A stretch of 50,172 bases of DNA from DAORHV01 sp964448405. GTDB taxonomy: Bacteria; Patescibacteriota; Gracilibacteria; Peribacterales; Peribacteraceae. Below are positions 31,654 through 40,834 of this stretch, one piece after another; the first letter of the stretch is position 1, and each line of letters begins with the position of its first letter. The stretch is from positions 1 through 50,172 of the forward strand of contig CAYUVW010000010.1 of assembly GCA_964448405.1 (NCBI GenBank), given 5' to 3'. The position numbers and the translations under genes are program-made. The notes under the pieces are model-generated. The model was not told where the DNA came from and did no database searches. It saw only the letters and a program-made list of their open reading frames with translations.

Positions 31654-34600
31654 TTAGCGATGTGGATTCAGCACGTCCGGCCAGGCGATGAGCGGCAGGC
31701 TCTTGTTTTCTTCGAACATCTGCAGCGCCTCCACCACGCGTTTGGCCAACTGCACGTTGGTGATGAGCGGAATGCCGCGGTCGGTGGCGATGCGACGGAT
31801 GAAGTAGCCGTCGGTCTTCTCGGTCGAAGATACATGCTGTGGAATGTTGATGACCAAATCCACCCGCTGATTTTCCAGGTACTCGCGGATATTGGGGCTG
31901 CGCGGCTCCGAGATCTTATAGAGGAGGGCGCTCTTCAATCCGCGTGAGGCCAGGAATTCGTGTGTGCGACCGGTGCAGAACAACGTGAAGCCCATTTTTT
32001 CCAGCGCCGTAATCGCCGGCAGCATGTCGACTTTGTCTTCCAGTTTTCCAATGGTGAGCAACACGTTCTTGCGCGGCATTTGGAAGCCGATTGCACGCAG
32101 CGACAGCAGCAATGCCTGTTCCACATTGGCGCCGAAGCAGGCGACTTCGCCGGTGCTTGCCATTTCCACGCCCAAGCGCGGGTCGGCTCCTTTTAAGCGA
32201 CTGAAGCTGAACTGTGCGGCCTTCACACCGACGTGGTCCAAGTCCAGCGTTTGGTAACGCTTGCTGGGATCGGCGCGCTTCAGCAGCGCCTGCGTTGCGA
32301 TCTTGGCGAAGTTCACACCCGTCACCTTGCTGGCGAACGGGAACGAACGGCTGGCGCGCAGGTTGCACTCAATAACAAGGAGTCGGTTGTTCTTGGCCAG
32401 GAACTGGATGTTGAACGGACCGGAGATCATGAGTCCCTGCGCGATTTTCTTGGCGATGACTTTGATTTGGCGGAACGTCTCGATATTCACGCGCTGCGGC
32501 GGCAACACGATGGTCGCATCGCCGGAGTGCACACCGGCGTTCTCGACGTGCTCGCCGATGGCATACAGAAGCAATTTACCGTTCTGTGCCACGCCGTCGA
32601 ATTCAATTTCCTTGGCGCCTTCTTCGAACTTACTGATCACCACAGGTGCCTCTTTCGAAAGACGAGTGGCGTCTTCCAGGTAGCCCTTCAAGTCATCTTC
32701 ATCGTGCACGACCGCCATGGCTGCTCCAGACAGCACGTAGCTTGGGCGCACAATGACCGGGAAGCCGACTTTGCGTGCAAATTGCTTGGCGGAACTCAGG
32801 TCGGCGAATTCTTTCCATTCCGGCTGGCGAACATCCAGCGTATCCAGCAGTCCGCTGAATTTATGACGATCTTCAGCTTGGTCAATATGCTTCGGGTCCG
32901 TGCCGATGATCGGCACTCCCGCGGCGGCAAGCTTGGGTGCCAGCGAGTTCGGAATTTGTCCGCCCATGGACACCACCACGCCCACTGGCTTCAGCAGTCG
33001 CAGAATATCCATGACGCGCTCGAACGTGAGTTCTTCGAAGAACAGCACGTCGCATTCGTCGTAGTCGGTGGAGACGGTTTCGGGATTGCTATTAATCATC
33101 GTCACCTCGTAGCCTTGGTTTTGCAGTTCATGCACGGCCTGGACGCAGCACCAGTCGAACTCCACCGATGAGCCGATGGAATACGGTCCGCCGCCCAGCA
33201 CCACAATGCGTTCGCGTGGCAGTGTTTCGCCCACTCTGGGCTTGCGATCGTCGAAGTTCACGTCGTGGACGTTGCCGTTGTAACTGGCGAACAAGTAGTT
33301 GGTTTGCGCCGGGAATTCACCGGCCAGTGTGTCGATCTGTTTGACGACCGGATGCATGTTCGCTTCCGTGCGTTGATCCATAATGTCCTGTGCTTTGGAA
33401 TCACGGATGCTGGCAATGGAGGAGTCCGAGAAGCCGGCGCGTTTTGCCTCCAGCAGCAGTTCATTGGGCAGCGTTTTGGATTTGCCCTGGAAAATCTGAT
33501 TGCGAATGCGCGCACAGTGTTGAATGCGTTGCAGGAACCATCGGTCGATACCGGTCTCCTTATTAATTTCTTCAGGTGTCCATTCCTGGGCCAGTGCTTC
33601 GGCAATGGCGAAGATGCGACGCGGGCTCGGGCTCCTCACTTCATGTGGCAGATCCTTCTTGGAGACTTTCGTCACGATGGGGTACAGGCCCTGTGCGCCG
33701 ATGTTCAACATGCGCATGGCTTTCTGCAAGGCTTCCTCGAAGTTGCGGCCGAGTGCCATGACTTCGCCGACCGATTTCATTTCGCTGGTGATTTCGTCGC
33801 TCACGAAGGAAAACTTTTGCAAATCCCAACGCGGCATTTTCACCGCCACGTAGTCCAGCGACGGCTCGAAGTCGGCGCACGTGACGCGCGTAATGGAGTT
33901 CTTCAATTTTGGCAGTGTGTAGCCCAGTGCAAGCTTTGCGGCGATGAACGCCAAAGGGTAACCGGTGGCTTTGGATGCCAATGCCGATGAACGGCTGAGA
34001 CGTGCATTGACTTCAATAACACGGTACGTGCGGCTTTCGGGGTGCAGCGCGTACTGAATGTTACATTCACCGACGATACCCAAGTGGCGGATGACTTTGG
34101 TCGCGATGTTCCGCAGCATTTGGTATTCGTAGTTGTCCAACGTCTGGCTGGGGGCAACCACGATCGATTCGCCGGTATGAATGCCCAGCGGGTCGATGTT
34201 TTCCATGTTGCACACCGTGATGCAGTTATCGGCGCAGTCGCGAACCACCTCGTACTCGATTTCTTTCCAGCCGGTCAGGTCTTCTTCCACCAGAACCTGG
34301 TGAGATTCGACGAATGCGACCTTTAAGAGGTCCTTGAGTTCTTCGGGTGTCTTGGCGCGACCGCTGCCCTTTCCGCCGAGTGCAAATGCTGCACGAATGA
34401 TCAGCGGGAAGCCGATCTTCTGCGATGCGGCGATGGCGCTGTCCATGCTCTCGCAGGCGAATGAACGCGGCACGTCAACGCCGATGCTCTTCAGTTCAGC
34501 ATTGAACAACGCGCGATCCTCGGTTTTTCGAATGGCGTCGGTGGAGGTGCCCAGCACGCGGATGCCGTACTTTTTCAGCACGCCGCTTTCCTGCAATTTT

Positions 34601-34956
34601 AGTCCGCAGTTCAGCGCCGTCTGTCCGCCGAAACTGAGTGCGATGGCTTGTGGTTTTTCGATTTGGATAATCTGCTCCACAAACTCCGGTTGCACCGGAA
34701 CGAAGTACACGCGGTCGGCGAGCTTCCAACTGGTTTGGTTGGTGGCGATGTTCGGGTTAATGAGCACAATGCGCTTGTTTTCCTCTTTGAATGCTTTGAT
34801 TGCCTGGCTTCCAGAGTAATCGAATTCACCGGCTTCACCGATTTTCAGTGCGCCGGAACCGAGCAACAGGATAGTCTCCTGTTCGCCTGTTTTTGGAAAA
34901 TCGTCACCCCTGTCCATTTCGGACACCGGGGTGCCGGTGTGGTCGGCGTTCTTCAT
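31654..34956 (-). CDS. carB: Carbamoyl-phosphate synthase large subunit
   Basis: Makes carbamoyl phosphate from bicarbonate, ammonia and two ATP for pyrimidine and arginine synthesis. About 1100 residues with the internal two-fold plan. The first carboxyphosphate half starts ILLLGSGALKIGEAGEFDYSG with ATP-grasp residues (IRAAFALGGKGSG, EVNARLSRSSALASKATGYPLA). An oligomerisation linker follows, then the second half (VVLGGGPYSIGSSVEFDWC, YVLSGAAMAVV, ECNLRASRSFPFASKV), and a C-terminal MGS-type allosteric domain. The glycine-rich loop R-A-A-F-A-L-G-G-K-G-S-G is unusual against the common R-P-S-F-x-L-G-G-T-G. The start is uncertain: ATG 34956 has TACGAT 9 nt upstream and I choose it, while 34917 is the alternative. 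carA is not in the window, nor are other pyrimidine genes. Confidence 0.95.
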   Translation of the reverse strand: MKNADHTGTPVSEMDRGDDFPKTGEQETILLLGSGALKIGEAGEFDYSGSQAIKAFKEENKRIVLINPNIATNQTSWKLADRVYFVPVQPEFVEQIIQIEKPQAIALSFGGQTALNCGLKLQESGVLKKYGIRVLGTSTDAIRKTEDRALFNAELKSIGVDVPRSFACESMDSAIAASQKIGFPLIIRAAFALGGKGSGRAKTPEELKDLLKVAFVESHQVLVEEDLTGWKEIEYEVVRDCADNCITVCNMENIDPLGIHTGESIVVAPSQTLDNYEYQMLRNIATKVIRHLGIVGECNIQYALHPESRTYRVIEVNARLSRSSALASKATGYPLAFIAAKLALGYTLPKLKNSITRVTCADFEPSLDYVAVKMPRWDLQKFSFVSDEITSEMKSVGEVMALGRNFEEALQKAMRMLNIGAQGLYPIVTKVSKKDLPHEVRSPSPRRIFAIAEALAQEWTPEEINKETGIDRWFLQRIQHCARIRNQIFQGKSKTLPNELLLEAKRAGFSDSSIASIRDSKAQDIMDQRTEANMHPVVKQIDTLAGEFPAQTNYLFASYNGNVHDVNFDDRKPRVGETLPRERIVVLGGGPYSIGSSVEFDWCCVQAVHELQNQGYEVTMINSNPETVSTDYDECDVLFFEELTFERVMDILRLLKPVGVVVSMGGQIPNSLAPKLAAAGVPIIGTDPKHIDQAEDRHKFSGLLDTLDVRQPEWKEFADLSSAKQFARKVGFPVIVRPSYVLSGAAMAVVHDEDDLKGYLEDATRLSKEAPVVISKFEEGAKEIEFDGVAQNGKLLLYAIGEHVENAGVHSGDATIVLPPQRVNIETFRQIKVIAKKIAQGLMISGPFNIQFLAKNNRLLVIECNLRASRSFPFASKVTGVNFAKIATQALLKRADPSKRYQTLDLDHVGVKAAQFSFSRLKGADPRLGVEMASTGEVACFGANVEQALLLSLRAIGFQMPRKNVLLTIGKLEDKVDMLPAITALEKMGFTLFCTGRTHEFLASRGLKSALLYKISEPRSPNIREYLENQRVDLVINIPQHVSSTEKTDGYFIRRIATDRGIPLITNVQLAKRVVEALQMFEENKSLPLIAWPDVLNPHR

Positions 34957-35060
34957 GTCCGCGAGATCGTAGCTGCGAGAGTGCGATCCTGCAACTCCAA
35001 TGATCGAACATCGTAAAACAGGCAATTCCTTCTTCGGTTCACATCGATGTTTCTAGCATC

Positions 35061-35282
35061 CTAAACTTCGTGAGCAAGCAATACACGGAGTCCGGCCAAC
35101 ATTTCGGTGCGAATGTGTAGTGCCAATTCCCTGCCGTGCAGTCCGCTGTCGCGGCCGGAGACCAGCGCTTCTTCGCCGGCGGCAATCACTTCGTCCGTCG
35201 CGATGCCGGCACGACTGAGTCCGTCGGCATGCTGGGCAATGATGCGATCGGCATAGGTTGCAATGTATTCGGCTGCTTTCAT
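35061..35282 (-). CDS. Small hypothetical protein
   Basis: A 73-residue protein of unknown function (MKAAEYIATYADRIIAQHAD ..., ending RTEMLAGLRVLLAHEV). It is Ala/Glu-rich, predicted mainly helical, and contains no cysteine, signal or membrane span. The promoter is excellent: TTGACA, 16 nt, TACAGT, and only 6 nt to the ATG, so transcription starts on or beside the start codon. It lies between carB and the 3D-domain gene and shows no similarity to either. Confidence 0.72.
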   Translation of the reverse strand: MKAAEYIATYADRIIAQHADGLSRAGIATDEVIAAGEEALVSGRDSGLHGRELALHIRTEMLAGLRVLLAHEV

Positions 35283-35288
35283 GCCTGC

Positions 35289-35316
35289 ACTGTAGGAAAA
35301 GGGTAAGAAGTGTCAA
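35289..35316 (-). promoter_or_regulatory. Leaderless promoter TTGACA-16-TACAGT
   Basis: Minus strand 35316-35289. The 6 nt between TACAGT and the ATG at 35282 give the clearest leaderless arrangement in the window. Confidence 0.75.
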
Positions 35317-35421
35317 GAAAATGGCCGTGCCAGGCCAATGAAGGTCATGTTCAGAATAAATAACATTTCAACCTTTCGATAGCTGGAAGCCGTTCTGTCA
35401 ATCATCGGAATCGCTGTTTTC

Positions 35422-35430
35422 TGCTACAAT
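35422..35430 (+). promoter_or_regulatory. Extended -10 TGCTACAAT
   Basis: After GTTTTC; 42 nt before the ATG at 35473, giving a leader of about 36 nt ending CCCTTCCTCTT. Confidence 0.6.
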
Positions 35431-35472
35431 ATTCTGATTTTCCGAAAACCAACAACCAACACCCTTCCTCTT

Positions 35473-36840
35473 ATGTATCTCCGCTTGTCACAGTTGCGCG
35501 TGTATCCCATGGCGATTCTGCTAACCGTGTTTGTGGGCAGTTTATTCTCGCCGGTGTACGCCAATCAGGAGCCGTATGAACAGGATTTCGTGGTGACTGC
35601 GTACTACTCGCCGCTGCCGAATCAATGTTGCTATTTCCGTGGCAGCTACGAAGAGGAGATTGTTTTCAATGGCCAAGGTCTTCGAGGTGCCGACGGTACC
35701 GGCGTGTATCCCGGCATGTTGGCCGGACCGCCAAGCTATTCCTTTGGAACGGCGATCGATCTGCAGGGCATCGGTGTGGGCACCATTCACGATCGCGGCG
35801 GCCGCATCATCGAGTGGGACAACGATGTGCATCGTATCGATATCTGGATGGGCGAAGGTGAAGCCGGGCTTGCCCGTGCCATGGAATGGGGCGTGCGTCG
35901 CGTGAAGGGCACGGTGTATCCGCTGGGCACCAAGGCTCCCGCCGAGTCGATCGTTTTGGAGAACTTTCCATCCAAGACCAGTTCCATTGCAAGCTTGGCA
36001 AAGACCGATGTACTTGCATTGCTTCCGGGCCTGAAGCTGGATGACCAGCGTTACGGCGTGCGTATCTTGCAGCAGCATCTGAAGGACCTTGGGCAATTCG
36101 ACCGCGAAATTACGGGTACGTACGGCGCGGCGACCCGCGATGCGCTGGCCGCGTTCCAGAAGGAGAGGGGATTGAACGGCGACGGCACGCTTGTAGACGA
36201 GCGCACTGCAGCCGCATTGGTGGCATCGCTCCAAGTACAACGTGGACGAGTTCCGGAATTGGCCGTGGGCCTTGAGCCGGGTGCAGCGGGCGCTCAGGTT
36301 CGACTTGCTCAGCAGGTTTTGCGATATATCGGCGAGTACAAAGGGCGAACCGACGGAAATTACGACGACGATATGCGGGCGGCAGTCGTGCAGTTCCAGC
36401 GTGACAGTGGATTGATTCAAGACGAGACATCCAATGGTGCAGGGCGCATTGGCCCCGTGACCCAGCGCGCGATTCTCCATGCCTGGCGCGCCAAGCAATC
36501 TCGCCTGAAGACCAATGTCGTCTTGCTCAAAATGAAAGTGGCTGCACGCGTGAAGAAGGATGTGCTGCCGTCCGGAACATTGGCAGAAGGTGCCCGCGGC
36601 ACTGCCGTGAAGCAGCTCCAGCTCGCGCTCGGCAAACTCGGATTCTTCGCCGCCAAGGAAGCCAACGCCAACTTCGGAACCAAGACCAAGGCCGCGCTCG
36701 TGACCTACCAGCTCGACCGCAAGATCGTGGACTCGCAGGACGCCCACGGCGCCGGCGTGTTCGGCCCCGCCACGCGCCAAGCACTCTTGGCCGATGCTCT
36801 GGATGCTGAGTGGAAGCGGGTGCGCGGAAGCGGCTTGTAG
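35473..36840 (+). CDS. Exported 3D-domain protein with three peptidoglycan-binding domains
   Basis: A 455-residue secreted cell-wall protein. A signal peptide (about residues 1-30, ending PVYA) is followed by a 3D (double-psi beta-barrel) domain: FVVTAYYSPLPNQ at the front and three Asp positions around TAIDLQGIGVGTIHDRGG and DVHRIDIWMG, typical of YocH/MltA-like wall hydrolases. The rest has three peptidoglycan-binding type 1 repeats, at about 195-255 (VRILQQHLKDLGQF), 275-335 (VRLAQQVLRYIGEY) and 375-440 (VKQLQLALGKLGFF). It probably binds and may cut peptidoglycan. The leader ends in pyrimidine-rich CCCTTCCTCTT. The RlpA-like gene follows 61 nt downstream on the same strand with its own promoter element. 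Confidence 0.88.
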   Translation: MYLRLSQLRVYPMAILLTVFVGSLFSPVYANQEPYEQDFVVTAYYSPLPNQCCYFRGSYEEEIVFNGQGLRGADGTGVYPGMLAGPPSYSFGTAIDLQGIGVGTIHDRGGRIIEWDNDVHRIDIWMGEGEAGLARAMEWGVRRVKGTVYPLGTKAPAESIVLENFPSKTSSIASLAKTDVLALLPGLKLDDQRYGVRILQQHLKDLGQFDREITGTYGAATRDALAAFQKERGLNGDGTLVDERTAAALVASLQVQRGRVPELAVGLEPGAAGAQVRLAQQVLRYIGEYKGRTDGNYDDDMRAAVVQFQRDSGLIQDETSNGAGRIGPVTQRAILHAWRAKQSRLKTNVVLLKMKVAARVKKDVLPSGTLAEGARGTAVKQLQLALGKLGFFAAKEANANFGTKTKAALVTYQLDRKIVDSQDAHGAGVFGPATRQALLADALDAEWKRVRGSGL

Positions 36841-36878
36841 AAGCGGATTCGGCAGCGTCGCAACGTCGCTCTTTTTCA

Positions 36879-36887
36879 TGCTATACT
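36879..36887 (+). promoter_or_regulatory. Extended -10 TGCTATACT
   Basis: After CTTTTTCA; 14 nt before the ATG at 36902. It decides the start, since in-frame codons farther upstream would lie in or before the promoter. Confidence 0.6.
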
Positions 36888-36901
36888 TCCCGTCCAACGC
36901 T

Positions 36902-37972
36902 ATGCGCCGTCTCCGAATCGCTGTGGCTATCGGCTGTGTCCTGAGTTCCTTTGCAGTGGCAGCCGCCGCGCCTGCGGCCATAACGCGTCGCGATGGTTTT
37001 CTGCTGGTATGGTCGAGCATTCTGCGCCCCGCCGACTCTGTGCGCGAGACGCCCTACGTGGACGTCCCCAAAGGTTCTTTCGGATTCGATGTCATCACCT
37101 ACGCCAAGGCACGCGGACTGACTATCGACGGCGAATACTTCTCGCCCGACGATCCGCTGGTTGCACGCGATGCGGTGATTTGGTTGCTTCGCACGCGTAA
37201 CTTGGAACCCATCGATGCCGAGGGTAACAAGGAATTTCTGAAAGTCGTCGAGCCCCAGGATGCCGGTCTGTTGGCCGATAAATACGGCATCAATACCTAC
37301 GAGCCCGACCACATGCTCACGCAGGAAGAGCTGCTGGGACTCATGCGCAAGCTCGACGGGGCATTGGCATCCGAAGTGCATGAAGCCAGTTTGTATTCCG
37401 AGAAATTCCACGGCAAAGGCACTGCCTTCGGCGAGACGTTCGACATGCATGCGCTGACCGCCGCGCACCGTTCGTATCCGCCGAATACGCTGGTGCGCGT
37501 CACCAACCTGGACACCAAGAAAAGCGTGGTGGTGCGTATCAACGACCGTGGTCCGTTCGTACAGGGCCGAGATATGGACCTGAGCTTGGCCTCATTCTTG
37601 CAGATTGCCGAGCGATCCAAGGGTCGTATCGATGTTACGTTCGAGCGACTAGGGGATTCCACCATGGTGAATCGATGCGGCGATTCTTCCATGCAGCGAA
37701 GGGTCAGTCGCGATGTCATCTTGGCTCCCGGCATCCCGCATCGCTTCGCATTGGGCGAGGAATTGGCGTTATCGGCGAATAAGTTCTTCGTAGTGCGCGG
37801 CATTCGCTATCCAGACGGCACGCTGCAAGCTATGCAAGATTGGGTGGGTCCCGACGAGCACTTTTCCTTTTCCCCAAGCGCCGTAGGGGATTATCAGTTC
37901 GTCCTTGGAACGACCGCAGGGCGGCTTCGGACGCTCACCATGGAAGTCGCCGATTGCACCACCGGAAGCTGA
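36902..37972 (+). CDS. RlpA-like septal-ring double-psi beta-barrel protein
   Basis: A 356-residue exported protein. A signal peptide (MRRLRIAVAIGCVLSSFAVAA) fixes the start. Residues about 30-130 resemble an SLH-like or other accessory module (YVDVPKGSFGFDVITYAKAR, FSPDDPLVARDAVIWLL). The RlpA domain spans about 165-250: ASLYSEKFHGKGTAFGETFD, LTAAHRSYPPNTLVRVTNL and VVVRINDRGPFVQGRDMDLS, matching the family throughout, including the F-D-M and R-G-P-F signatures. RlpA proteins are lytic transglycosylases or peptidoglycan-binding factors at the division septum. The C-terminal 100 residues are not recognised. The gene follows the 3D/PG-binding protein, so the two probably act on the same wall. 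Confidence 0.88.
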   Translation: MRRLRIAVAIGCVLSSFAVAAAAPAAITRRDGFLLVWSSILRPADSVRETPYVDVPKGSFGFDVITYAKARGLTIDGEYFSPDDPLVARDAVIWLLRTRNLEPIDAEGNKEFLKVVEPQDAGLLADKYGINTYEPDHMLTQEELLGLMRKLDGALASEVHEASLYSEKFHGKGTAFGETFDMHALTAAHRSYPPNTLVRVTNLDTKKSVVVRINDRGPFVQGRDMDLSLASFLQIAERSKGRIDVTFERLGDSTMVNRCGDSSMQRRVSRDVILAPGIPHRFALGEELALSANKFFVVRGIRYPDGTLQAMQDWVGPDEHFSFSPSAVGDYQFVLGTTAGRLRTLTMEVADCTTGS

Positions 37973-38059
37973 TCTCGTCATCCTTGACTTTCATGAGTTC
38001 TCTGAGCTCCTTGGCGTGGCTTTCTTGTGCCGAAAACGCTGTATTTGTTCGTGTTTTTA

Positions 38060-38068
38060 TGATAGAAT
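38060..38068 (+). promoter_or_regulatory. Extended -10 TGATAGAAT
   Basis: After GTTTTTA; about 35 nt before the ATG at 38104. The 37973-38103 interval holds nothing else I can assign. Confidence 0.5.
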
Positions 38069-38103
38069 ACTAGGATTTATGTCTATAAGATAAATCACAC
38101 AGA

Positions 38104-40728
38104 ATGGTCTTCATCCTTCGATTGCTCTTCTGGCCCATTGTACTCCTCGTCGTAGAGGTCTTCTCGTTTGTGTTTAATTTGGGCATTTGGTCGAGTCTTT
38201 GGAATTGGCTCGTGGAAGATATCGGCTGGGTGACGACAGGAGGAAAAATTCTGTTGCTGGTCACCGCGTATTACCTCATCCGGTATTTTATTTTCTGGTT
38301 GCGGTTTACCTATGCTTGGCACGCATCCAAGAAGCTTGTGTGCGTGAAAGTCATTCTTCCCCGCAGCGACAGCAAGATCGACCAAGAGAAGCGCACCGAA
38401 AAGGATTTCAAAGAGAAAATCGCCATCATGGAACAGTTGTTCCGTGCGTTGTATGAAGTGAAGGATCTTACGGTCTGGAACGTGATTGAATTTTGGATTA
38501 CGCGTTTCATCACCATCAGCTTCGAGCTTGTGGTGGAAGAGGGTCTGATTTCGTTCTACGTGCTGTGCCCCAAGCGGCTGGAGTCCATTGTGGAAAAGCA
38601 AATCACGTCGTTCTATCCGAATGCCGAAGTCATTCCGAAAAAGACGCCCGACATTTGGCCCAAGGGTTACAAGCTTGTCGGGTACAACTTGCTCTGCCGC
38701 AAGTCGTACGAATACCCGTTGCGCTTTTATGACCACATGCAGGATGACCCGCTCAACGACATCATCAACGTGCTTTCGAAATTGAATCCGGATGAAACCG
38801 CCACGGTGCAGCTGATTATTTCTCCCACGTTCACTGAGCATTGGTCCAAACGCATTAAGGGCATTGCCAGCGAGAGCTTCAAAGGCAAAAAGAAGAGTTT
38901 CATCGAAAAAATCCCGGGTCTTGGCTTCATCGGCACGGCGATCAACATGATCACCAGCGACGACGCGGCCAAAAACTTCGCCCCCGGTTCCAAGGGTGGC
39001 GACGCTTTCGTGCGCATGCTGCAGCCCGAAGAAGAATTGTTCAAGCGCATGGGAGAGAAGGCCGGTATGTCCGGCTACCACACCACCGTCCGCGTGCTTG
39101 CCGCCGCCAAGACGTGGGAGCGCGCACTCGACATCACCAACAACCTGCAAGTCGCCTTCAACGTGTTCAAGGACATGTACGGCAACTACTTCAGGAACCG
39201 CCGCATGATGACGGACTTCATGCCCCTGGAAATCAACCAGAAGCTTATTTATCCACTGTGGCTGCGTCGCATCAACGGCTATGCACATGCCCGTAATCTA
39301 CTGACCGAAAAGGAGTTGGCGTCCATCTACCACTTCCCGGACAGCCGCTACAACACCATCCCGAACATCGACTGGGTCAAATACAAAATTCTTCCGCCTC
39401 CTCCGGTCGAGTTCAAGTCGGGCGTCCAGCTTGGTATCAACCGCTTCCGTGGATTGGAAACTATGGTTCGCTTCATGGACAAAGACCGCACGCGTCACCA
39501 GTACATCATCGGTAAATCCGGTTCGGGTAAGTCCGCCTTGCTCAACTGGCAGTCGCGCCAGGACATCGCGAACGGCGCCGGACTGTGCATCGTCGACCCG
39601 CACGGAGACTTGATCGAAGACGCTCTTGCCCACACGCCCAAAGAGCGTGCCAAGGACGTGATCGTGTTCGATCCGGCCGACACCGAACGCCCCATGGGTC
39701 TGAACATGCTCGAGGCCAAAACATCGGAGGAGAAAGACCGCGCGTCGCTCGACGCGATGGAAATCTTCATCAAGATGTTCGGTAACGAAATCTTCGGACC
39801 GCGCATCCAGCACTACTTCCGCAACGGCTGTCTTACGCTGATGGACGACGAGGAGGAAGGCGCCACGCTTATCGACGTCCCGCGTCTGTTCGTGGACGAC
39901 GAGTTCCAGCGTTACAAGGTGAGCAAGTGCAAGAACTCGGTCGTGCGCGGCTTCTGGAGCAACGAAATGGCTAAGACGGGAGCACGCGAAAAAGAGGAAA
40001 TGATCCCGTACTTCTCGGCCAAGTTCGGTCCGTTCGTGACCAACGCCACCATGCGTAACATCATCGGACAGCCCAAGTCGGCGTTCAACATCCGCGAAGT
40101 CATGGATACCGGCAAGGTGCTGTTGGTGAACCTGTCGAAAGGAAAGATCGGTGATACCAACGCACAGTTGCTCGGACTCATCTTCGTGAACAAGGTGAAC
40201 ATGGCCGCCATGAGTCGTGCGGATATTCCCCAGGCACAGCGTAAGCGTTTCTATCTGTACGTCGACGAGTTCCAGAACTTCATCACCGATGCGTTCGCGA
40301 CCATTCTCTCCGAAGCTCGTAAGTACGAACTCGGTCTGGTCATGGCCCACCAGTACATCGGTCAGCTGGTCGGCAAGACCGAAGGCTACGGACAGGCCAG
40401 CTCCAAAATGCGCGACGCCGTGTTCGGTAACGTGGGTACCATCATGAGCTTTAAAATCGGTGCCGAAGACGCCGAGTACATGGCCAAAGAAATGGCTCCC
40501 GTCGTGTCCGAACAGGACGTCATCGGTATCCCGAACTTCAACTGCTACGTGAAACTGAACATCAACAACACCACGTCGCGTCCATTCTCGCTGGCCACCA
40601 TTTACGACGAGTCCGACCGCAACGAGAAGCTCGGCGCGCTCATCAAGGAATACAGCCGCATGAAGTACGGCCGCAAGAAGGTGTTCGTGGATCAGGAGAT
40701 CGAGGACCGTATTGGAATCGCCAAATAA
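38104..40728 (+). CDS. HerA/VirD4-like (TraG/DUF87-type) conjugation ATPase, paralog 2
   Basis: An 874-residue membrane-anchored P-loop motor. Two transmembrane segments are visible at residues about 5-30 and 45-70. The motor domain has Walker A IIGKSGSGKSALL at about residues 464-476, CIVDPHGDLIEDALAHTPKE, DPADTERPMGLNML, the Walker B strand FYLYVDEFQNFI and MAHQYIGQL. It matches paralog 1 (15716-18196) along nearly all the motor domain (GEEIFGPRIQDYFRNGCL versus GNEIFGPRIQHYFRNGCL) and at a lower level in the N-terminal half. Such ATPases couple substrates to type IV secretion or DNA transfer. No channel, relaxase or pilin genes are adjacent. A 9-nt-periodic repeat follows the stop. Confidence 0.87.
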   Translation: MVFILRLLFWPIVLLVVEVFSFVFNLGIWSSLWNWLVEDIGWVTTGGKILLLVTAYYLIRYFIFWLRFTYAWHASKKLVCVKVILPRSDSKIDQEKRTEKDFKEKIAIMEQLFRALYEVKDLTVWNVIEFWITRFITISFELVVEEGLISFYVLCPKRLESIVEKQITSFYPNAEVIPKKTPDIWPKGYKLVGYNLLCRKSYEYPLRFYDHMQDDPLNDIINVLSKLNPDETATVQLIISPTFTEHWSKRIKGIASESFKGKKKSFIEKIPGLGFIGTAINMITSDDAAKNFAPGSKGGDAFVRMLQPEEELFKRMGEKAGMSGYHTTVRVLAAAKTWERALDITNNLQVAFNVFKDMYGNYFRNRRMMTDFMPLEINQKLIYPLWLRRINGYAHARNLLTEKELASIYHFPDSRYNTIPNIDWVKYKILPPPPVEFKSGVQLGINRFRGLETMVRFMDKDRTRHQYIIGKSGSGKSALLNWQSRQDIANGAGLCIVDPHGDLIEDALAHTPKERAKDVIVFDPADTERPMGLNMLEAKTSEEKDRASLDAMEIFIKMFGNEIFGPRIQHYFRNGCLTLMDDEEEGATLIDVPRLFVDDEFQRYKVSKCKNSVVRGFWSNEMAKTGAREKEEMIPYFSAKFGPFVTNATMRNIIGQPKSAFNIREVMDTGKVLLVNLSKGKIGDTNAQLLGLIFVNKVNMAAMSRADIPQAQRKRFYLYVDEFQNFITDAFATILSEARKYELGLVMAHQYIGQLVGKTEGYGQASSKMRDAVFGNVGTIMSFKIGAEDAEYMAKEMAPVVSEQDVIGIPNFNCYVKLNINNTTSRPFSLATIYDESDRNEKLGALIKEYSRMKYGRKKVFVDQEIEDRIGIAK

Positions 40729-40734
40729 TAATTC

Positions 40735-40818
40735 CAAAGAGTCCGAGGAGTCCAAAGAGTTCAGCGAACCGCTGCAATCCTTGGACTCCTTGGTTTCTTT
40801 GGACTCTTTGGAATCCTG
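40735..40818. repeat. 9-nt-periodic inverted repeat (GGACTCCTT type)
   Basis: The left half (TCCAAAGAG, TCCGAGGAG, TCCAAAGAG, TTCAGCGAA) is roughly the reverse complement of the right half (TCCTTGGAC, TCCTTGGTT, TCTTTGGAC, TCTTTGGAA). The unit is 9 nt throughout, and a long hairpin is expected. It lies between the ATPase and mutY-like genes. Confidence 0.65.
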
Positions 40819-40834
40819 GTAGGCTGTGCCTCGC

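Noticed and set aside
35542..37020. Long minus-strand frame opposite the 3D/PG-binding gene
   Set aside because: It is antisense to a gene with a signal peptide and four recognisable domains, and shows no family itself.
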